NCBI GenBank assembly: GCA_016702335.1
Contig: JADJEF010000003.1
Span: 186,001-250,000 of the forward strand
DNA from: Rhodocyclaceae bacterium
GTDB taxonomy: Bacteria; Pseudomonadota; Gammaproteobacteria; Burkholderiales; Rhodocyclaceae
Direction: 5' to 3'
DNA length: 64,000 nt
Below are positions 48,201 to 57,097 of this stretch, in pieces (the first letter of the stretch is position 1; each line of letters begins with the position of its first letter). Position numbers and translations under genes: made by a program. The notes beneath the pieces are model-generated. The model saw only the letters and a list, made by a program, of their open reading frames with translations, ran no database searches and was not told the origin of the DNA.

Positions 48201-49907
48201 ATGGCACGCCCGGAGAAAATTCGCCTCGGCGATATGCTGATTCAGCAGAGCCTGCTCACGCCCGATCAGCTCACCAATGCGCTGGCCGAGCAAAAGGCCA
48301 CCGGCCGCAAACTGGGGCGCATTATCGTCGATACCGGCCTGGTGACCGAGGAGGCGATTTCAAAGGCCTTGGCCCGGCAACTGCAGGCCGAGTTTGTTGA
48401 TCTAAAAACCTTCACGCCCAATCCGGAGTTGGTCAAGCTGCTCCCTGAAGCGCAGGCACGCCGCTTCCGGGCGATTGTGCTCAAGCGCGTGAGCGACAAG
48501 CTGCTGGTCGGTTTTGCTGACCCGACCGACCTGATGGTGTTTGACGAGGTCAATCGCTTGCTCAAAGGCGATATCGACCTGGCCGTGGTGACCGAGTCGG
48601 AGCTGCTCGCGGCGCTTGATCGTTTCTATCGGCGTACTGAAGAAATCTCGGCGCTGTCGAAGGAGCTACAGCAGGATCTGGGCGATGCCGGCGCTGAGCT
48701 GGGCGATATTCTGGGCCTCTCGGCCGGTCAGGAAGATGCGCCGGTGGTCAAGCTGTTGCAGTCGGTGTTTGACGAAGCCTTGCGCTCCCGCGCCTCGGAC
48801 ATCCATATCGAGCCGATGGAGAAAATGCTGCGCATCCGCTTTCGCATCGATGGCGTGATGCGGGTGCAAAACGAGGCCGACGTCAAGATTGCGACCGCGC
48901 TGACCCTGCGTCTCAAGCTGATGTCCGGCCTGGATATTTCTGAAAAGCGTCTGCCCCAGGATGGTCGTTTCGTCGTCAAGCTGCGCCACGCGCCGATCGA
49001 TGTGCGTATTTCGACCATGCCCACGCAATACGGCGAATCGACGGTGATGCGCTTGCTCAACCAGGGTACCGGATTGCTCAGTCTGGAAAAGCTGAACATG
49101 CCGCCGCGCATTCTTGAGCGCGTCAAAGCGGCCATTCATCGCCCGTCCGGCATTTTGCTGGTGACCGGGCCGACCGGCTCGGGCAAGACCACCACGCTTT
49201 ACGCGGCGCTCAATGACCTTAACTCACCCGAGAAGAAGATCATTACCGTCGAAGACCCGGTCGAGTATCGTCTTCCCGGCCTAAATCAGGTGCAGGTGCA
49301 TGAAAAGATCGACCTGACCTTCTCGCGCGTACTGCGCACGGCCCTGAGACAAGATCCGGACATCGTGCTGGTGGGCGAGATGCGCGACCAGGAAACCGCC
49401 GAAATCGGTATGCGTGCCGCCATGACCGGTCACCTCGTACTCTCGACCCTGCATACCAACGACGCCATGACCACACCGATTCGTCTGCTCGACATGGGGG
49501 TGCCGCGCTACATGGTGGCACTGTCGGTGAATATGGTGCTGGCGCAGCGTCTGTTGCGTGTGGTGTGTGAAAACTGCAGCGAACCCAAGCCGCTCACGCC
49601 GGCCGAGCACGAGTGGCTAAGGTATGAGTTGCACGACCGTGTCGATGAACACAAATACATGGTGGGCCGGGGTTGCGCGCGCTGCAATAACACCGGCTAT
49701 CAAGGCCGTACCGGTGTCTATGAGATGCTGGAAATGACCAATAGCGTGGTCGAAGCCACCAATCAGGGCGACCCGAATGCCTTCATCGAGGCGGCGCGCG
49801 CCGAGATGGCGGGCAATACCCTGCGTCGCGATGCGGTGCGCCTGGTGCTCGCCGGACGCACCACGGTCGACGAAGCGATGCGCATCAGCAACCAGATGGA
49901 AAGTTAA
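48201..49907 (+). CDS. mshE: Msh pilus assembly ATPase, MshE/GspE type with c-di-GMP-binding N-terminus
   Basis: A 568-aa hexameric ATPase that drives pilus extension. The core has Walker A VTGPTGSGKTTTLYAALND (about residues 325-345), the Asp-box EDPVEYRLPGLNQVQV, GEMRDQETAEIG (Walker B/His box region) and two CxxC motifs (CENC, CARC). The N-terminus carries two MshEN-like motifs, RLGDMLIQQSLLTPDQL and KLGRIIVDTGLVTEEAI. In Vibrio MshE this motif pair binds cyclic di-GMP; here the first lacks one typical glycine. It starts the pilus operon. Confidence 0.92.
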   Translation: MARPEKIRLGDMLIQQSLLTPDQLTNALAEQKATGRKLGRIIVDTGLVTEEAISKALARQLQAEFVDLKTFTPNPELVKLLPEAQARRFRAIVLKRVSDKLLVGFADPTDLMVFDEVNRLLKGDIDLAVVTESELLAALDRFYRRTEEISALSKELQQDLGDAGAELGDILGLSAGQEDAPVVKLLQSVFDEALRSRASDIHIEPMEKMLRIRFRIDGVMRVQNEADVKIATALTLRLKLMSGLDISEKRLPQDGRFVVKLRHAPIDVRISTMPTQYGESTVMRLLNQGTGLLSLEKLNMPPRILERVKAAIHRPSGILLVTGPTGSGKTTTLYAALNDLNSPEKKIITVEDPVEYRLPGLNQVQVHEKIDLTFSRVLRTALRQDPDIVLVGEMRDQETAEIGMRAAMTGHLVLSTLHTNDAMTTPIRLLDMGVPRYMVALSVNMVLAQRLLRVVCENCSEPKPLTPAEHEWLRYELHDRVDEHKYMVGRGCARCNNTGYQGRTGVYEMLEMTNSVVEATNQGDPNAFIEAARAEMAGNTLRRDAVRLVLAGRTTVDEAMRISNQMES

Positions 49908-49916
49908 GGCGCGCTG

Positions 49917-51143
49917 ATGCCCAGCTTTGCCTACACCGGTCGCGATGCCAGCGGTGCCACCGTGCAAGGCGTGCTTGATGGCGCTACGGCCGATGCCGTC
50001 AATATGGCCTTGTTCGGCCGTGGCATTACGCCGCTCGACGTGCGCCCTAATGCCAGCGAAGCGAAAGGCGGCGTCGATCTTTCCAGTTGGTTCAAGCAAA
50101 AGATTAAGCACGAAGATGTAGCTCTGTTTACGCGTCAACTCAATACCCTGCTCAAGGCCGGGGTGCCGATCATGCGGGCGCTGGCGGGTTTGCAGGAGTC
50201 GGCGACCAACCCCACGATGAAGACTTTGATTGGCGAAGTGCGCAACGATCTGGATTCGGGGCGCGAACTGACCGTGTGCTTCGCCCGGCACAATTCGGTG
50301 TTCACGCCTTTTTATATTGCCATGGTGCGGGTGGGTGAAATGACCGGGCAGCTCGAAGACATTCTCCTGCGCCTGTTTCATCACCTGGAGTTTCAGCAGT
50401 TCATGCGTAATCAGGTGAAGTCGGCCTTGCGCTACCCCATGTTTGTAGTGATCGCCATGGCGATTGCCATTCTGGTGGTGAATCTCATGGTGATACCGGC
50501 GTTTGCCAAGGTATTCTCCGGGTTTGGCACCGAGTTGCCCTTCATGACGCGCATCCTGCTCGGCTTCTCGAATTTCATGGTGAACTACTGGCACCTGATC
50601 ATCGGCGGCATCGTTGCTGCCATTTTCGGTTTCAAGGCCTGGATCGGGACACCCAAGGGCAAGTACGACTGGGACCGCATCAAGTTACGCATCCCGATTG
50701 CCGGGAAAATTATCGAGAAAGCCACGCTCGCGCGCTTTGCGTCGAGTTTTGCCTTGGCCTCACGCAGTGGTGTGCCCATCATTCAAGCCATGAACGTGGT
50801 GGCCGAGACGGTGGACAACGCCTACATCTCCGACAAGGTGAATGGCATGCGTACCACGGTGGAACGCGGCGAGTCGGTGCTGCGGGCGGCGATTCAGGCG
50901 CGTGTGTTCACGCCGGTGGTGCTGCAGATGATCGCCGTGGGCGAAGAGTCGGGTATGCTCGACGAAATGATGGGCGAGGTCTCCGACATGTACCAGCGTG
51001 AGGTGGAGTACGAACTCAAGACGCTGTCGGCGCAGATCGAACCCATCCTGATCGTTTTCCTCGGTGCTCTGGTGCTGATTCTGGCCTTGGGCATCTTCTT
51101 GCCGATCTGGGATTTGGGTAAAGTTTCAATGGGTAAGAAATAA
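49917..51143 (+). CDS. mshG: Msh pilus inner-membrane platform protein MshG (GspF family)
   Basis: A 408-aa polytopic protein of the GspF/PilC family. It has three hydrophobic helices (VVIAMAIAILVVNLMVI, HLIIGGIVAAIFGF, IVFLGALVLILALGIFL) and the two similar cytoplasmic halves, including FTRQLNTLLKAGVPIMRAL and FASSFALASRSGVPIIQAM. It directly follows mshE (9 bp) and is expected to convert its ATPase cycle into pilin movement. Confidence 0.93.
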   Translation: MPSFAYTGRDASGATVQGVLDGATADAVNMALFGRGITPLDVRPNASEAKGGVDLSSWFKQKIKHEDVALFTRQLNTLLKAGVPIMRALAGLQESATNPTMKTLIGEVRNDLDSGRELTVCFARHNSVFTPFYIAMVRVGEMTGQLEDILLRLFHHLEFQQFMRNQVKSALRYPMFVVIAMAIAILVVNLMVIPAFAKVFSGFGTELPFMTRILLGFSNFMVNYWHLIIGGIVAAIFGFKAWIGTPKGKYDWDRIKLRIPIAGKIIEKATLARFASSFALASRSGVPIIQAMNVVAETVDNAYISDKVNGMRTTVERGESVLRAAIQARVFTPVVLQMIAVGEESGMLDEMMGEVSDMYQREVEYELKTLSAQIEPILIVFLGALVLILALGIFLPIWDLGKVSMGKK

Positions 51144-51183
51144 AACCTTAAGGTGTTACTTTAATTGTCGTAAGATTTAGTCG

Positions 51184-51696
51184 ATGCCTATCAATCGCTT
51201 CCCCTCATCTGCCAAAGGCTTCACCCTGATCGAGTTGATCGTGGTGATCACCATCATCGCCATTCTGGCGGCAACGGCCTTGCCACGTTTTGTTGAGGTC
51301 CAGAAAGATGCGCGTATCGCCAAGGCCAATGCCATTTTCGGTTCGATGCGCTCGGCCGCCGCGCTGGCCAAGTCGCGCTGCGAGCTCGATATTGCCGGGA
51401 ATATTGCGGGTACCTTCGTCTGTAGCGCCACGGGGGGGTACGCCAATATGGACGGCACCGCTGTGACCATGGTGAATAAGTACCCGACCGCTGATGCCAA
51501 CGGCATTCAGGCGGCGGCGCAGATCAATGCCTCCGCTGATGGGTTCACGATTTCAGGCGGGGGAACTGGTGCGGGAGTGACGATGACCTTCGATGTCGTC
51601 GGCGCGCCCTCGCCATCGAATTGCCGGGTCAGCTACACTTCCGCTGTGGCGGGATCAGCGCCGGTGATGCCCCCACCGGTGACAAGTGGGTGTTAA
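51184..51696 (+). CDS. Type IV pilin-like protein (Msh major/minor pilin 1)
   Basis: A 170-aa prepilin. The short basic leader MPINRFPSSAKG is cut before FTLIELIVVITIIAIL, with the conserved Glu at mature position 5. The rest forms a glycine/serine-rich globular head with C-terminal cysteines (PSNCRVSY and SGC) likely forming a disulfide loop. It is shorter at the N-terminal leader than classical pilins. The spacer upstream (51144-51183) is AT-rich and may contain its promoter. It precedes a second pilin gene. Confidence 0.88.
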   Translation: MPINRFPSSAKGFTLIELIVVITIIAILAATALPRFVEVQKDARIAKANAIFGSMRSAAALAKSRCELDIAGNIAGTFVCSATGGYANMDGTAVTMVNKYPTADANGIQAAAQINASADGFTISGGGTGAGVTMTFDVVGAPSPSNCRVSYTSAVAGSAPVMPPPVTSGC

Positions 51697-51762
51697 GTCG
51701 TACGGTAAGCATATCTAAGCCCGACCAGGGCAAACTAATTTTTGTTGTCAGAGGAGCGTGAA

Positions 51763-52179
51763 ATGAAAACAGGTCAAATCAAGCAGGCAGGTTTCACCCT
51801 GATCGAACTGATTGTGGTGATCGTGATTTTGGGGATTTTGGCAGCGACGGCGTTGCCGAAGTTTGTCAGTTTTCAAGATGATGCTGCGCTATCTGCTGTT
51901 CAGGGTGTGGCAGGGGCGATGTCATCGGCTTCCTCGATCAACTATGGTGCGCGCCAAGTACTTAAAGGCACTGCCTTAAGCGATACAGCCGCAGTCATTT
52001 GTGTGAATACCTACACGGGTTGGGCTTCGATTATGCAGGGTGGCTTCCCATCAGGGTTCACATTGGCGACATCCGGTGGCCAAACTTGCGCCGCCAATGG
52101 GATTGTTCAGTGTAGCGTCACGCGTGATGGTTCCTTGGCATCATTATCAGCAGTTGCTACGATTGCCTGTGCGAGTTAA
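51763..52179 (+). CDS. mshA: Type IV pilin, MshA-like
   Basis: A prepilin of about 138 aa. The leader MKTGQIKQAG is cut before FTLIELIVVIVILGIL. The Glu-5, long hydrophobic helix and C-terminal cysteine pairs (VICVNTY, QTCAANGIVQCSV, IACAS) fit MSHA-like pilins. AGAGGAGCG precedes ATG 51763 at a normal distance. Base composition is a little more AT-rich than its neighbours, common for surface pilins. A strong terminator, a REP-like inverted repeat and a dispersed repeat follow within 110 bp. Confidence 0.9.
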   Translation: MKTGQIKQAGFTLIELIVVIVILGILAATALPKFVSFQDDAALSAVQGVAGAMSSASSINYGARQVLKGTALSDTAAVICVNTYTGWASIMQGGFPSGFTLATSGGQTCAANGIVQCSVTRDGSLASLSAVATIACAS

Positions 52180-52185
52180 TAGAGA

Positions 52186-52212
52186 GTTAATAGGGGACAG
52201 ACCCCGATTAAC
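52186..52212. repeat. REP-like inverted repeat after the pilin gene
   Basis: GTTAAT-A-GGGG-ACAGA-CCCC-G-ATTAAC: arms of 6 and 4 bp are complementary around a central ACAGA, with only the A/G bulge unmatched. The GGGGACAGACCCC heart is like the REP elements mobilised by REP-associated tyrosine transposases, but no transposase is present here. Confidence 0.65.
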
Positions 52213-52217
52213 TTAGC

Positions 52218-52251
52218 AAAAACAAACCTCGCCCTGCCGAGGTTTGTTTTT
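52218..52251 (+). terminator. Rho-independent terminator after the pilin genes
   Basis: AAACCTCG (52224-52231) and CGAGGTTT (52238-52245) form a stem extended by flanking A/T pairs to 14 bp, loop CCCTGC, ending in a T-run. Positioned 39 bp past the mshA-like stop, it would separate pilin mRNA from mshI. Confidence 0.85.
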
Positions 52252-52259
52252 TGCACCAC

Positions 52260-52288
52260 ATCGCCGTCCCACCAGCGCCGACTTGCCG
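52260..52288 (+). repeat. 29-bp dispersed repeat between the pilin and mshI genes
   Basis: ATCGCC + GTCCCA + CCAGCGCCGACTTGCCG (last bases vary). Intergenic, 9 bp after the terminator and about 124 bp upstream of the mshI start. Confidence 0.9.
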
Positions 52289-52411
52289 TAATCCGCTATT
52301 CCATGCCCCGTGATCTGCGTCTTGATGCCGAAGAATCCGCCGCACTGACCTATGCCCGTGAGGGCGTAGCCGATGCGCGCAGAGTCGCGCCAAGTGGGCT
52401 CTCAGCCTGAA

Positions 52412-53398
52412 ATGAAGTTCCCCAGTCTGCGCCGCTCAGCCAGCGCCAGTTCCGCCTCGGTCGCGATTTGCCTGTTCCCCGGGCGTGTCGATGTCGCCAG
52501 CGTGCAGATCCGGACCGATAGCCTGCCACAGGTTCTGGCGCTCGAGTCGTATGAGCGCGGCAGTAATGATCTGGAGGCCCTCAAGCGGCTGGGTGCGCGC
52601 TACAAGGCTCTGTCGGGCCCTTGCAGCAGTTTGCTGGCCTCGGGCGACTATCAGCTGCTGCAAATGGAAATCCCCGGCACGGGCAGCGACAAACCCTTGC
52701 GCGAGCGTTTGTCGGAAAAGCTGGGCGAGCAACTTGAGCAGCCGCTGACCAATTTCACGTACGACGCCATTCGCATCCCTACCGAAGCGTTTTCGCCCGG
52801 ACGTGCGCAATCGGCCTATGTCGTGGTGGCAGGCAATGCTGTCATTGCCCCGCGCGTGCAACTGTTTCACCACGCCAAGCTGAAGCTGACGACGATCGAT
52901 ATTCCCGAGCTGGCACAGCGCAATATTGCCGCATTGAGCGAAACCAAAGACCGCGCGCTGGCCTTTCTTAGCTTTGATCAGAATGATGGCCTGCTCACCT
53001 TCACCTGCAATGGCGAACTGTATATGGCCCGACGGGTCGAAGTCGGGCTGAAGCAACTGCTCACCGATGATCTTGACCGCCGATCCAACTTCTTTGATCG
53101 TATCGGCCTCGAAGTACAGCGCTCGATGGACAACTTTGACCGCCAATACGGGTTTTTGCCCATCGCCCGCCTGTTGCTTGGCCCGCAGCCTGGGGCTCAG
53201 CCCTTGCAGGGGTATCTGCGGGATTACCTGTCGATCGATGTCGATGTTCTGGACTTGTGCGAGGTGCTTGATATCTCGCTGATTCCCGAGCTGAAAGATT
53301 CCGCACGGCAGGCGCAATGTCTCATCACTCTGGGCGCGGCGCTGCGGCGTGACGCGTCCCCTGGGGAAGGGGCGCTCCCTGAGGCCCGCGCCGCATGA
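52412..53398 (+). CDS. mshI: Msh pilus assembly protein MshI (PilM-like)
   Basis: A cytoplasmic protein of about 328 aa in the position of PilM/MshI in pilus operons. It contains VAICLFPGRVDVASVQ near the start and MVLxx-like segments, and ends with LITLGAALRRDASPG, a typical actin-like-fold ending (GAAL) of MshI. Start at 52412 (MKFPSLRRSA). The assignment rests on gene order and the C-terminal motif. It overlaps the following PilN-like gene by 4 bp. Confidence 0.82.
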   Translation: MKFPSLRRSASASSASVAICLFPGRVDVASVQIRTDSLPQVLALESYERGSNDLEALKRLGARYKALSGPCSSLLASGDYQLLQMEIPGTGSDKPLRERLSEKLGEQLEQPLTNFTYDAIRIPTEAFSPGRAQSAYVVVAGNAVIAPRVQLFHHAKLKLTTIDIPELAQRNIAALSETKDRALAFLSFDQNDGLLTFTCNGELYMARRVEVGLKQLLTDDLDRRSNFFDRIGLEVQRSMDNFDRQYGFLPIARLLLGPQPGAQPLQGYLRDYLSIDVDVLDLCEVLDISLIPELKDSARQAQCLITLGAALRRDASPGEGALPEARAA

Positions 53399-54126
53399 GT
53401 CAGCAGATCAATCTCTACAACCCGGCGTTCGTTCCGCCGCGCGAGTGGGTCACGGCAAAAGGCTTGGCTCTCGCGACGGCGGGCGCACTGGCGGTGGTCA
53501 TCCTGGGGGCGGTGGCGTCACGCATGAATGAATCACGCACGGCGGCCGAGCTTGCTGCCGCGCAGGCGGCACGTACCCAGGCGCAAGCCGCTCTTGAGGC
53601 GGCCCGAGCCCAGCTGGCGGCACGCCAGCCGAGCGTGACGTTGAAGGCGCAGGTCGACGTGGCTCGCGCACGCTATGCGCTGCGTGAGCGGGTGTTGGCG
53701 GCCACACAGTTGAACCTGGCCGAGCCCGGCGGCGGCTTTTCCCGCTATCTCTCGGGCTTGGCGCGCCAGAGCGTGCCAGGGTTGTGGCTCAATCAAGTGG
53801 GCATTGACGCCAGTGGCACGAATCTCAGTCTTGCCGGGCAGACGCTGCGTCAGGAGGCCGTGCCTGAGTATGTGCGTCGCCTAAAGGCAGAGCCGGCCTT
53901 TGCCGGCAAATCCTTTGCCGGCCTTGATATGGCCGCAGCTTCGGCGACGGCTTCGGCTTCGGCTTCGACTCCGGGCACTGCGCCTATCGCCGTGTCACCA
54001 GCGCCGACTTCCGGTACGGGGGCCGGGGTCGCCCCTGGGCCGGCACCTGCAACATCCGCCGTGCCCGCACCGCTCAATTTCAGTTTGCTGGCGACCCGCT
54101 CCACCCCCGGCGAGGTGCGCAACTGA
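53395..54126 (+). CDS. Msh pilus protein, PilN-like (MshI2)
   Basis: A 243-aa bitopic membrane protein. A short cytoplasmic NLYNP motif (MSQQINLYNPAFVPP) at the N-terminus is the known PilN/PilM interaction site. One helix (LALATAGALAVVILGAVA), a coiled coil (AELAAAQAARTQAQAALEA) and a globular domain follow. The C-terminal tail is low-complexity (Ala, Ser, Thr, Pro); a dispersed repeat encodes IAVSPAPTSG in it (53986-54014). Overlaps mshI and shares its stop with the mshJ start. Confidence 0.86.
   Translation: MSQQINLYNPAFVPPREWVTAKGLALATAGALAVVILGAVASRMNESRTAAELAAAQAARTQAQAALEAARAQLAARQPSVTLKAQVDVARARYALRERVLAATQLNLAEPGGGFSRYLSGLARQSVPGLWLNQVGIDASGTNLSLAGQTLRQEAVPEYVRRLKAEPAFAGKSFAGLDMAAASATASASASTPGTAPIAVSPAPTSGTGAGVAPGPAPATSAVPAPLNFSLLATRSTPGEVRN
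53986..54014 (+). repeat. 29-bp dispersed repeat inside the PilN-like gene
   Basis: ATCGCC + GTGTCA + CCAGCGCCGACTTCCGG. Translated as IAVSPAPTSG in the Pro/Ala/Ser-rich tail. Confidence 0.92.
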
Positions 54127-54836
54127 TGGCATCCCCGGCGCTCTGGCAAAAGTATCAGGGGTGGTTCGGTGCCCTGGCGGCGCGCGAAAAGCTCATTGTC
54201 GCCAGTGCGGTGGTTGGCGGCATTTTGTTTCTTGGTTACAGCTATGCCATTGAGCCGCCGCTGCTGCGCGCCCAGATAGCAAAGCGAAGCCTGCTGACGG
54301 TACCTGCTGAAACCATGGTGTTGCAGGCGCAAACCACGCAACTGTCGACGCAGGCGCAAGACCCGGATGCGCCGCTGCGCGCCGAGATGGCGCGTGTCGA
54401 AGCCGAGTATGCCGAGCAGTCGCAGCGCTTCGGTGTCGTCGAGCGCAGCCTTCTGCCCCCTGCAGAAATGTCGCAACTGCTCGATCAGTTGCTCAAGCGT
54501 TCGCGCGGCCTTGAGCTACTCAGCCTGCGCTCTCTGCCTGCCGTCTCGGTGCTGCAGGACAGCGCTGGCAAGTCTGACGGGAAAACACCCGCCGCGGGCG
54601 CAAGCGCCCCTGCCGCCGGGGCCAATGAGCCCGCCGGACAACTTTACCGGCATGGTATCGAGCTGCGACTGGCCGGCAATTATCTTGATCTCCTGCACTA
54701 CCTCGAGCAACTCGAGCGCGCGGCACCGAACCTGATCTGGGGCCGGTTGGACCTGAAGTCCGACACCTATCCGCGCTCCGTGATCACGGTGACACTGCAT
54801 ACCCTGAGCATGGAGTTGTCATGGCTGTCGCTGTGA
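54126..54836 (+). CDS. mshJ: Msh pilus protein MshJ (PilO-like)
   Basis: A 236-aa bitopic protein. Helix LIVASAVVGGILFLGYSYA near the N-terminus, a coiled-coil region to about residue 120 and a small C-terminal alpha/beta domain (ELRLAGNYLDLLHYLEQLER) follow the PilO/MshJ plan. It partners with the PilN-like protein to align the secretin with the platform. The stop overlaps the mshK start by 16 bp. Confidence 0.86.
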   Translation: MASPALWQKYQGWFGALAAREKLIVASAVVGGILFLGYSYAIEPPLLRAQIAKRSLLTVPAETMVLQAQTTQLSTQAQDPDAPLRAEMARVEAEYAEQSQRFGVVERSLLPPAEMSQLLDQLLKRSRGLELLSLRSLPAVSVLQDSAGKSDGKTPAAGASAPAAGANEPAGQLYRHGIELRLAGNYLDLLHYLEQLERAAPNLIWGRLDLKSDTYPRSVITVTLHTLSMELSWLSL

Positions 54837-55237
54837 TCCGTCTGGCGGCCCTTCGTACAGCCGTACTGGCGGCGCTGGTGCCTGCCCACGGCGTTCTCGC
54901 CCAGACAGCGCTGCTCGACCCCACGCGCCCTGCCAACAGTGCCATGTACGCCACTACGGTGGCGGGCGTTGAGCCGGGGCCGTCGGGAGCGGGTGTGTTG
55001 CAGTCGGTACTGCATGTGCCCGGGCGCAAACCGCGTGCGCTCATCGACGGGCAATGGCTTGAACAGGGTCAGCTTTTTGGTGATCTACGGGTCGCCAAGG
55101 TGACGGGCAACAGTGTGATACTTGTCAGCGCTGGTGGCGGCAAAGAGGCGACCCGGCAGGAGATCATGCTCACCCCGGGAATCCAAAAAGCACGACCGGT
55201 CAAGAAAACGACCCAACGTGTCGTAGAAACCAAGTGA
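54821..55237 (+). CDS. mshK: Msh pilus protein MshK (PilP-like)
   Basis: A 138-aa periplasmic protein. The signal peptide ends near HGVLAQ, and a LLDPTRPA motif, typical of MshK/PilP-type proteins, follows. The rest is a small beta domain (RALIDGQWLEQGQLFGDLRV) that probably contacts the secretin. It is placed between mshJ and the secretin gene mshL, as in Vibrio-like clusters. The identity comes mainly from context and the LDPTRP motif. Confidence 0.8.
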   Translation: MAVAVIRLAALRTAVLAALVPAHGVLAQTALLDPTRPANSAMYATTVAGVEPGPSGAGVLQSVLHVPGRKPRALIDGQWLEQGQLFGDLRVAKVTGNSVILVSAGGGKEATRQEIMLTPGIQKARPVKKTTQRVVETK

Positions 55238-55256
55238 TGAGCGAGCCTACTTTCCG

Positions 55257-57077
55257 ATGAACCTGAACTCTCGATCGACCGAAGCCGCATTCTGCAACGC
55301 CCGCGCGCCACGCGGCCTGGGGCTCCTGGTTCTTGCTGCGCTTCTGCTTTCAGGCTGTGCTTCGTCGGTGATTACCCGTCCTGGGGTGGTCATGGAGAAT
55401 ATTCATCGCGAAATCGCCGCTGCCGCAACGCCAATGGCGAAAGCCGAGCCCCCTGCAGCTGTGCAAAGCGATCTGCTGCCGCCCTTGCAAATGGAATCGC
55501 CCAAAAAGGGCGGGGGTGAAGCGCGCTTTGATATATCGGTGGCCAATGCCCCGGCGGCACAGGTTTTCATGGCCATCGTCGAGGGCACGCCGTACAGCAT
55601 GCTCGTGCCCCCGGAAGTGACCGGCACGCTGACGCTCTCGCTGAAGAGCGTTACCGTGCGGGAAGTACTCGAAACCATACGCGATCTCTACGGCTATGAG
55701 TTCCGGCTTGAAGATAACCGGATATTCATTCAGGCCAATGTCATTCAGACGCGCATGTACTCGGTGAATTACCTGGCGGGTCAGCGGCGGGGTTCAAGCA
55801 ACATGAGCCTGACATCGACGTCAATTACGAGTACCGGTAGTTCGGGCAACGCTGCGGTACCCAATGTGGCGGGTGCTGCCCAGCCGGCGGGTGCTGCTGC
55901 CGGTGGCAACTCCGGCGGGGCGTCCATTACCACTACTAACGATTCCGATTTCTGGCGGGATATTCGCGCGGCACTGGCCTCGATTGTCGGTGTCGCGCCG
56001 GACGCTCGCTGCAGCGAAACTCAACGCTGTGTGGTGATCAATAGTTCTTCGGGGGTGATTGTGGTCCGCGCCTTGCCCAGGGAGTTGGCGGAAGTGACCA
56101 GGTACCTGCGCACGACACAATTGGTTGTCGAGCGTCAAGTGATGCTTGAGGCCAAGATCATCAATGTCACCCTCAGCGACCAATATCAGGCTGGGGTAAA
56201 TTGGACCGGCTTTGGCGGCAGCAATAACCGCTATCTGCTCGGCAGCCAGTCAAGCAGCTCAACGCTGGTAGGCCCGGGCGGGCGGTCGGTGCAAACCAGC
56301 GCAGGGCTGACGGAGCCACTGGATCTTCGCTTGCAAAGTGGTGGCGCAAGTGCGCTCCCTGGCAAAAATGTAGGCAATCTGGTTACCGGTCTGGCCCAGG
56401 GTTTTTATGGGCTGGCATTCCAGGCCGCAAACTTTGCCGCGATGCTCAATTTTCTTGAGTCACAAGGCTCGTTGCAGATATTGTCGAGCCCGCGTGTGGC
56501 GACTCTGAATAATCAGAAGGCCGTGCTCAAAGTGGGTAACGATGAGTTTTTCGTGACCAATGTGTCGACCACGACGACATCGGGCACCGGTGCCACCACA
56601 ACCAGCCCTACCGTTACCTTGCAGCCATTTTTCTCCGGCATTGCGCTTGACGTGACCCCGCAAATCGACGAAGGCGATCAGATCATCTTGCATATTCATC
56701 CGACGATCAGTTCGGTATCCGAAAAGACCAAGACCATTGACCTGGGGTCTGGCGGCCAGTTGATTCTGCCGCTCGCCGCGAGCGCCGTGAATGAATCAGA
56801 TTCAATCGTTCGCGTGCGCGACGGGAATATTGTGGCGATCGGCGGCCTGATGCGCCAGGAACAAAGCGGCGATCGTTCCGGGCTGCCGGGCACCTCGCAA
56901 CAGGAGTTCACTCTGCTTGGTCAGAGAGGGCGAGCCTCGAGCAAGCAGGAGGTGGTCATTCTTATCAAGCCGACCATCATTCGTGACGATGCCGACTGGC
57001 GTGAAGGTCTGACGGAAACCCAATCGCGCCTGCAGGAGTTCGCGCCCGCTGCCCCCGTTCGCATTCAGGGCAATTAA
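55257..57077 (+). CDS. mshL: Msh pilus outer-membrane secretin MshL
   Basis: A 606-aa secretin that forms the outer-membrane pore. The lipoprotein signal ends in LLLSGCAS with the lipobox Cys. The N-domains (about 80-280) precede the secretin C-domain, in which LNNQKAVLKVGNDEFFVTNV, TPQIDEGDQIILHIHPTIS and GNIVAIGGLMRQEQSGDRSG are clear. Length and domain order fit MshL. A Ser/Thr/Gly-rich loop lies at about residues 175-225. No repeat copy is inside. Confidence 0.93.
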   Translation: MNLNSRSTEAAFCNARAPRGLGLLVLAALLLSGCASSVITRPGVVMENIHREIAAAATPMAKAEPPAAVQSDLLPPLQMESPKKGGGEARFDISVANAPAAQVFMAIVEGTPYSMLVPPEVTGTLTLSLKSVTVREVLETIRDLYGYEFRLEDNRIFIQANVIQTRMYSVNYLAGQRRGSSNMSLTSTSITSTGSSGNAAVPNVAGAAQPAGAAAGGNSGGASITTTNDSDFWRDIRAALASIVGVAPDARCSETQRCVVINSSSGVIVVRALPRELAEVTRYLRTTQLVVERQVMLEAKIINVTLSDQYQAGVNWTGFGGSNNRYLLGSQSSSSTLVGPGGRSVQTSAGLTEPLDLRLQSGGASALPGKNVGNLVTGLAQGFYGLAFQAANFAAMLNFLESQGSLQILSSPRVATLNNQKAVLKVGNDEFFVTNVSTTTTSGTGATTTSPTVTLQPFFSGIALDVTPQIDEGDQIILHIHPTISSVSEKTKTIDLGSGGQLILPLAASAVNESDSIVRVRDGNIVAIGGLMRQEQSGDRSGLPGTSQQEFTLLGQRGRASSKQEVVILIKPTIIRDDADWREGLTETQSRLQEFAPAAPVRIQGN

Positions 57078-57097
57078 CCGGGGCGGCCAGCGGCACA

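Noticed and set aside
52303..52410. A possible 35-aa gene starting MPRDLRLDAEES before mshI
   Set aside because: No ribosome-binding site and no known family. It may be leader sequence or the remnant of a coding region; evidence is too weak to list as a gene.
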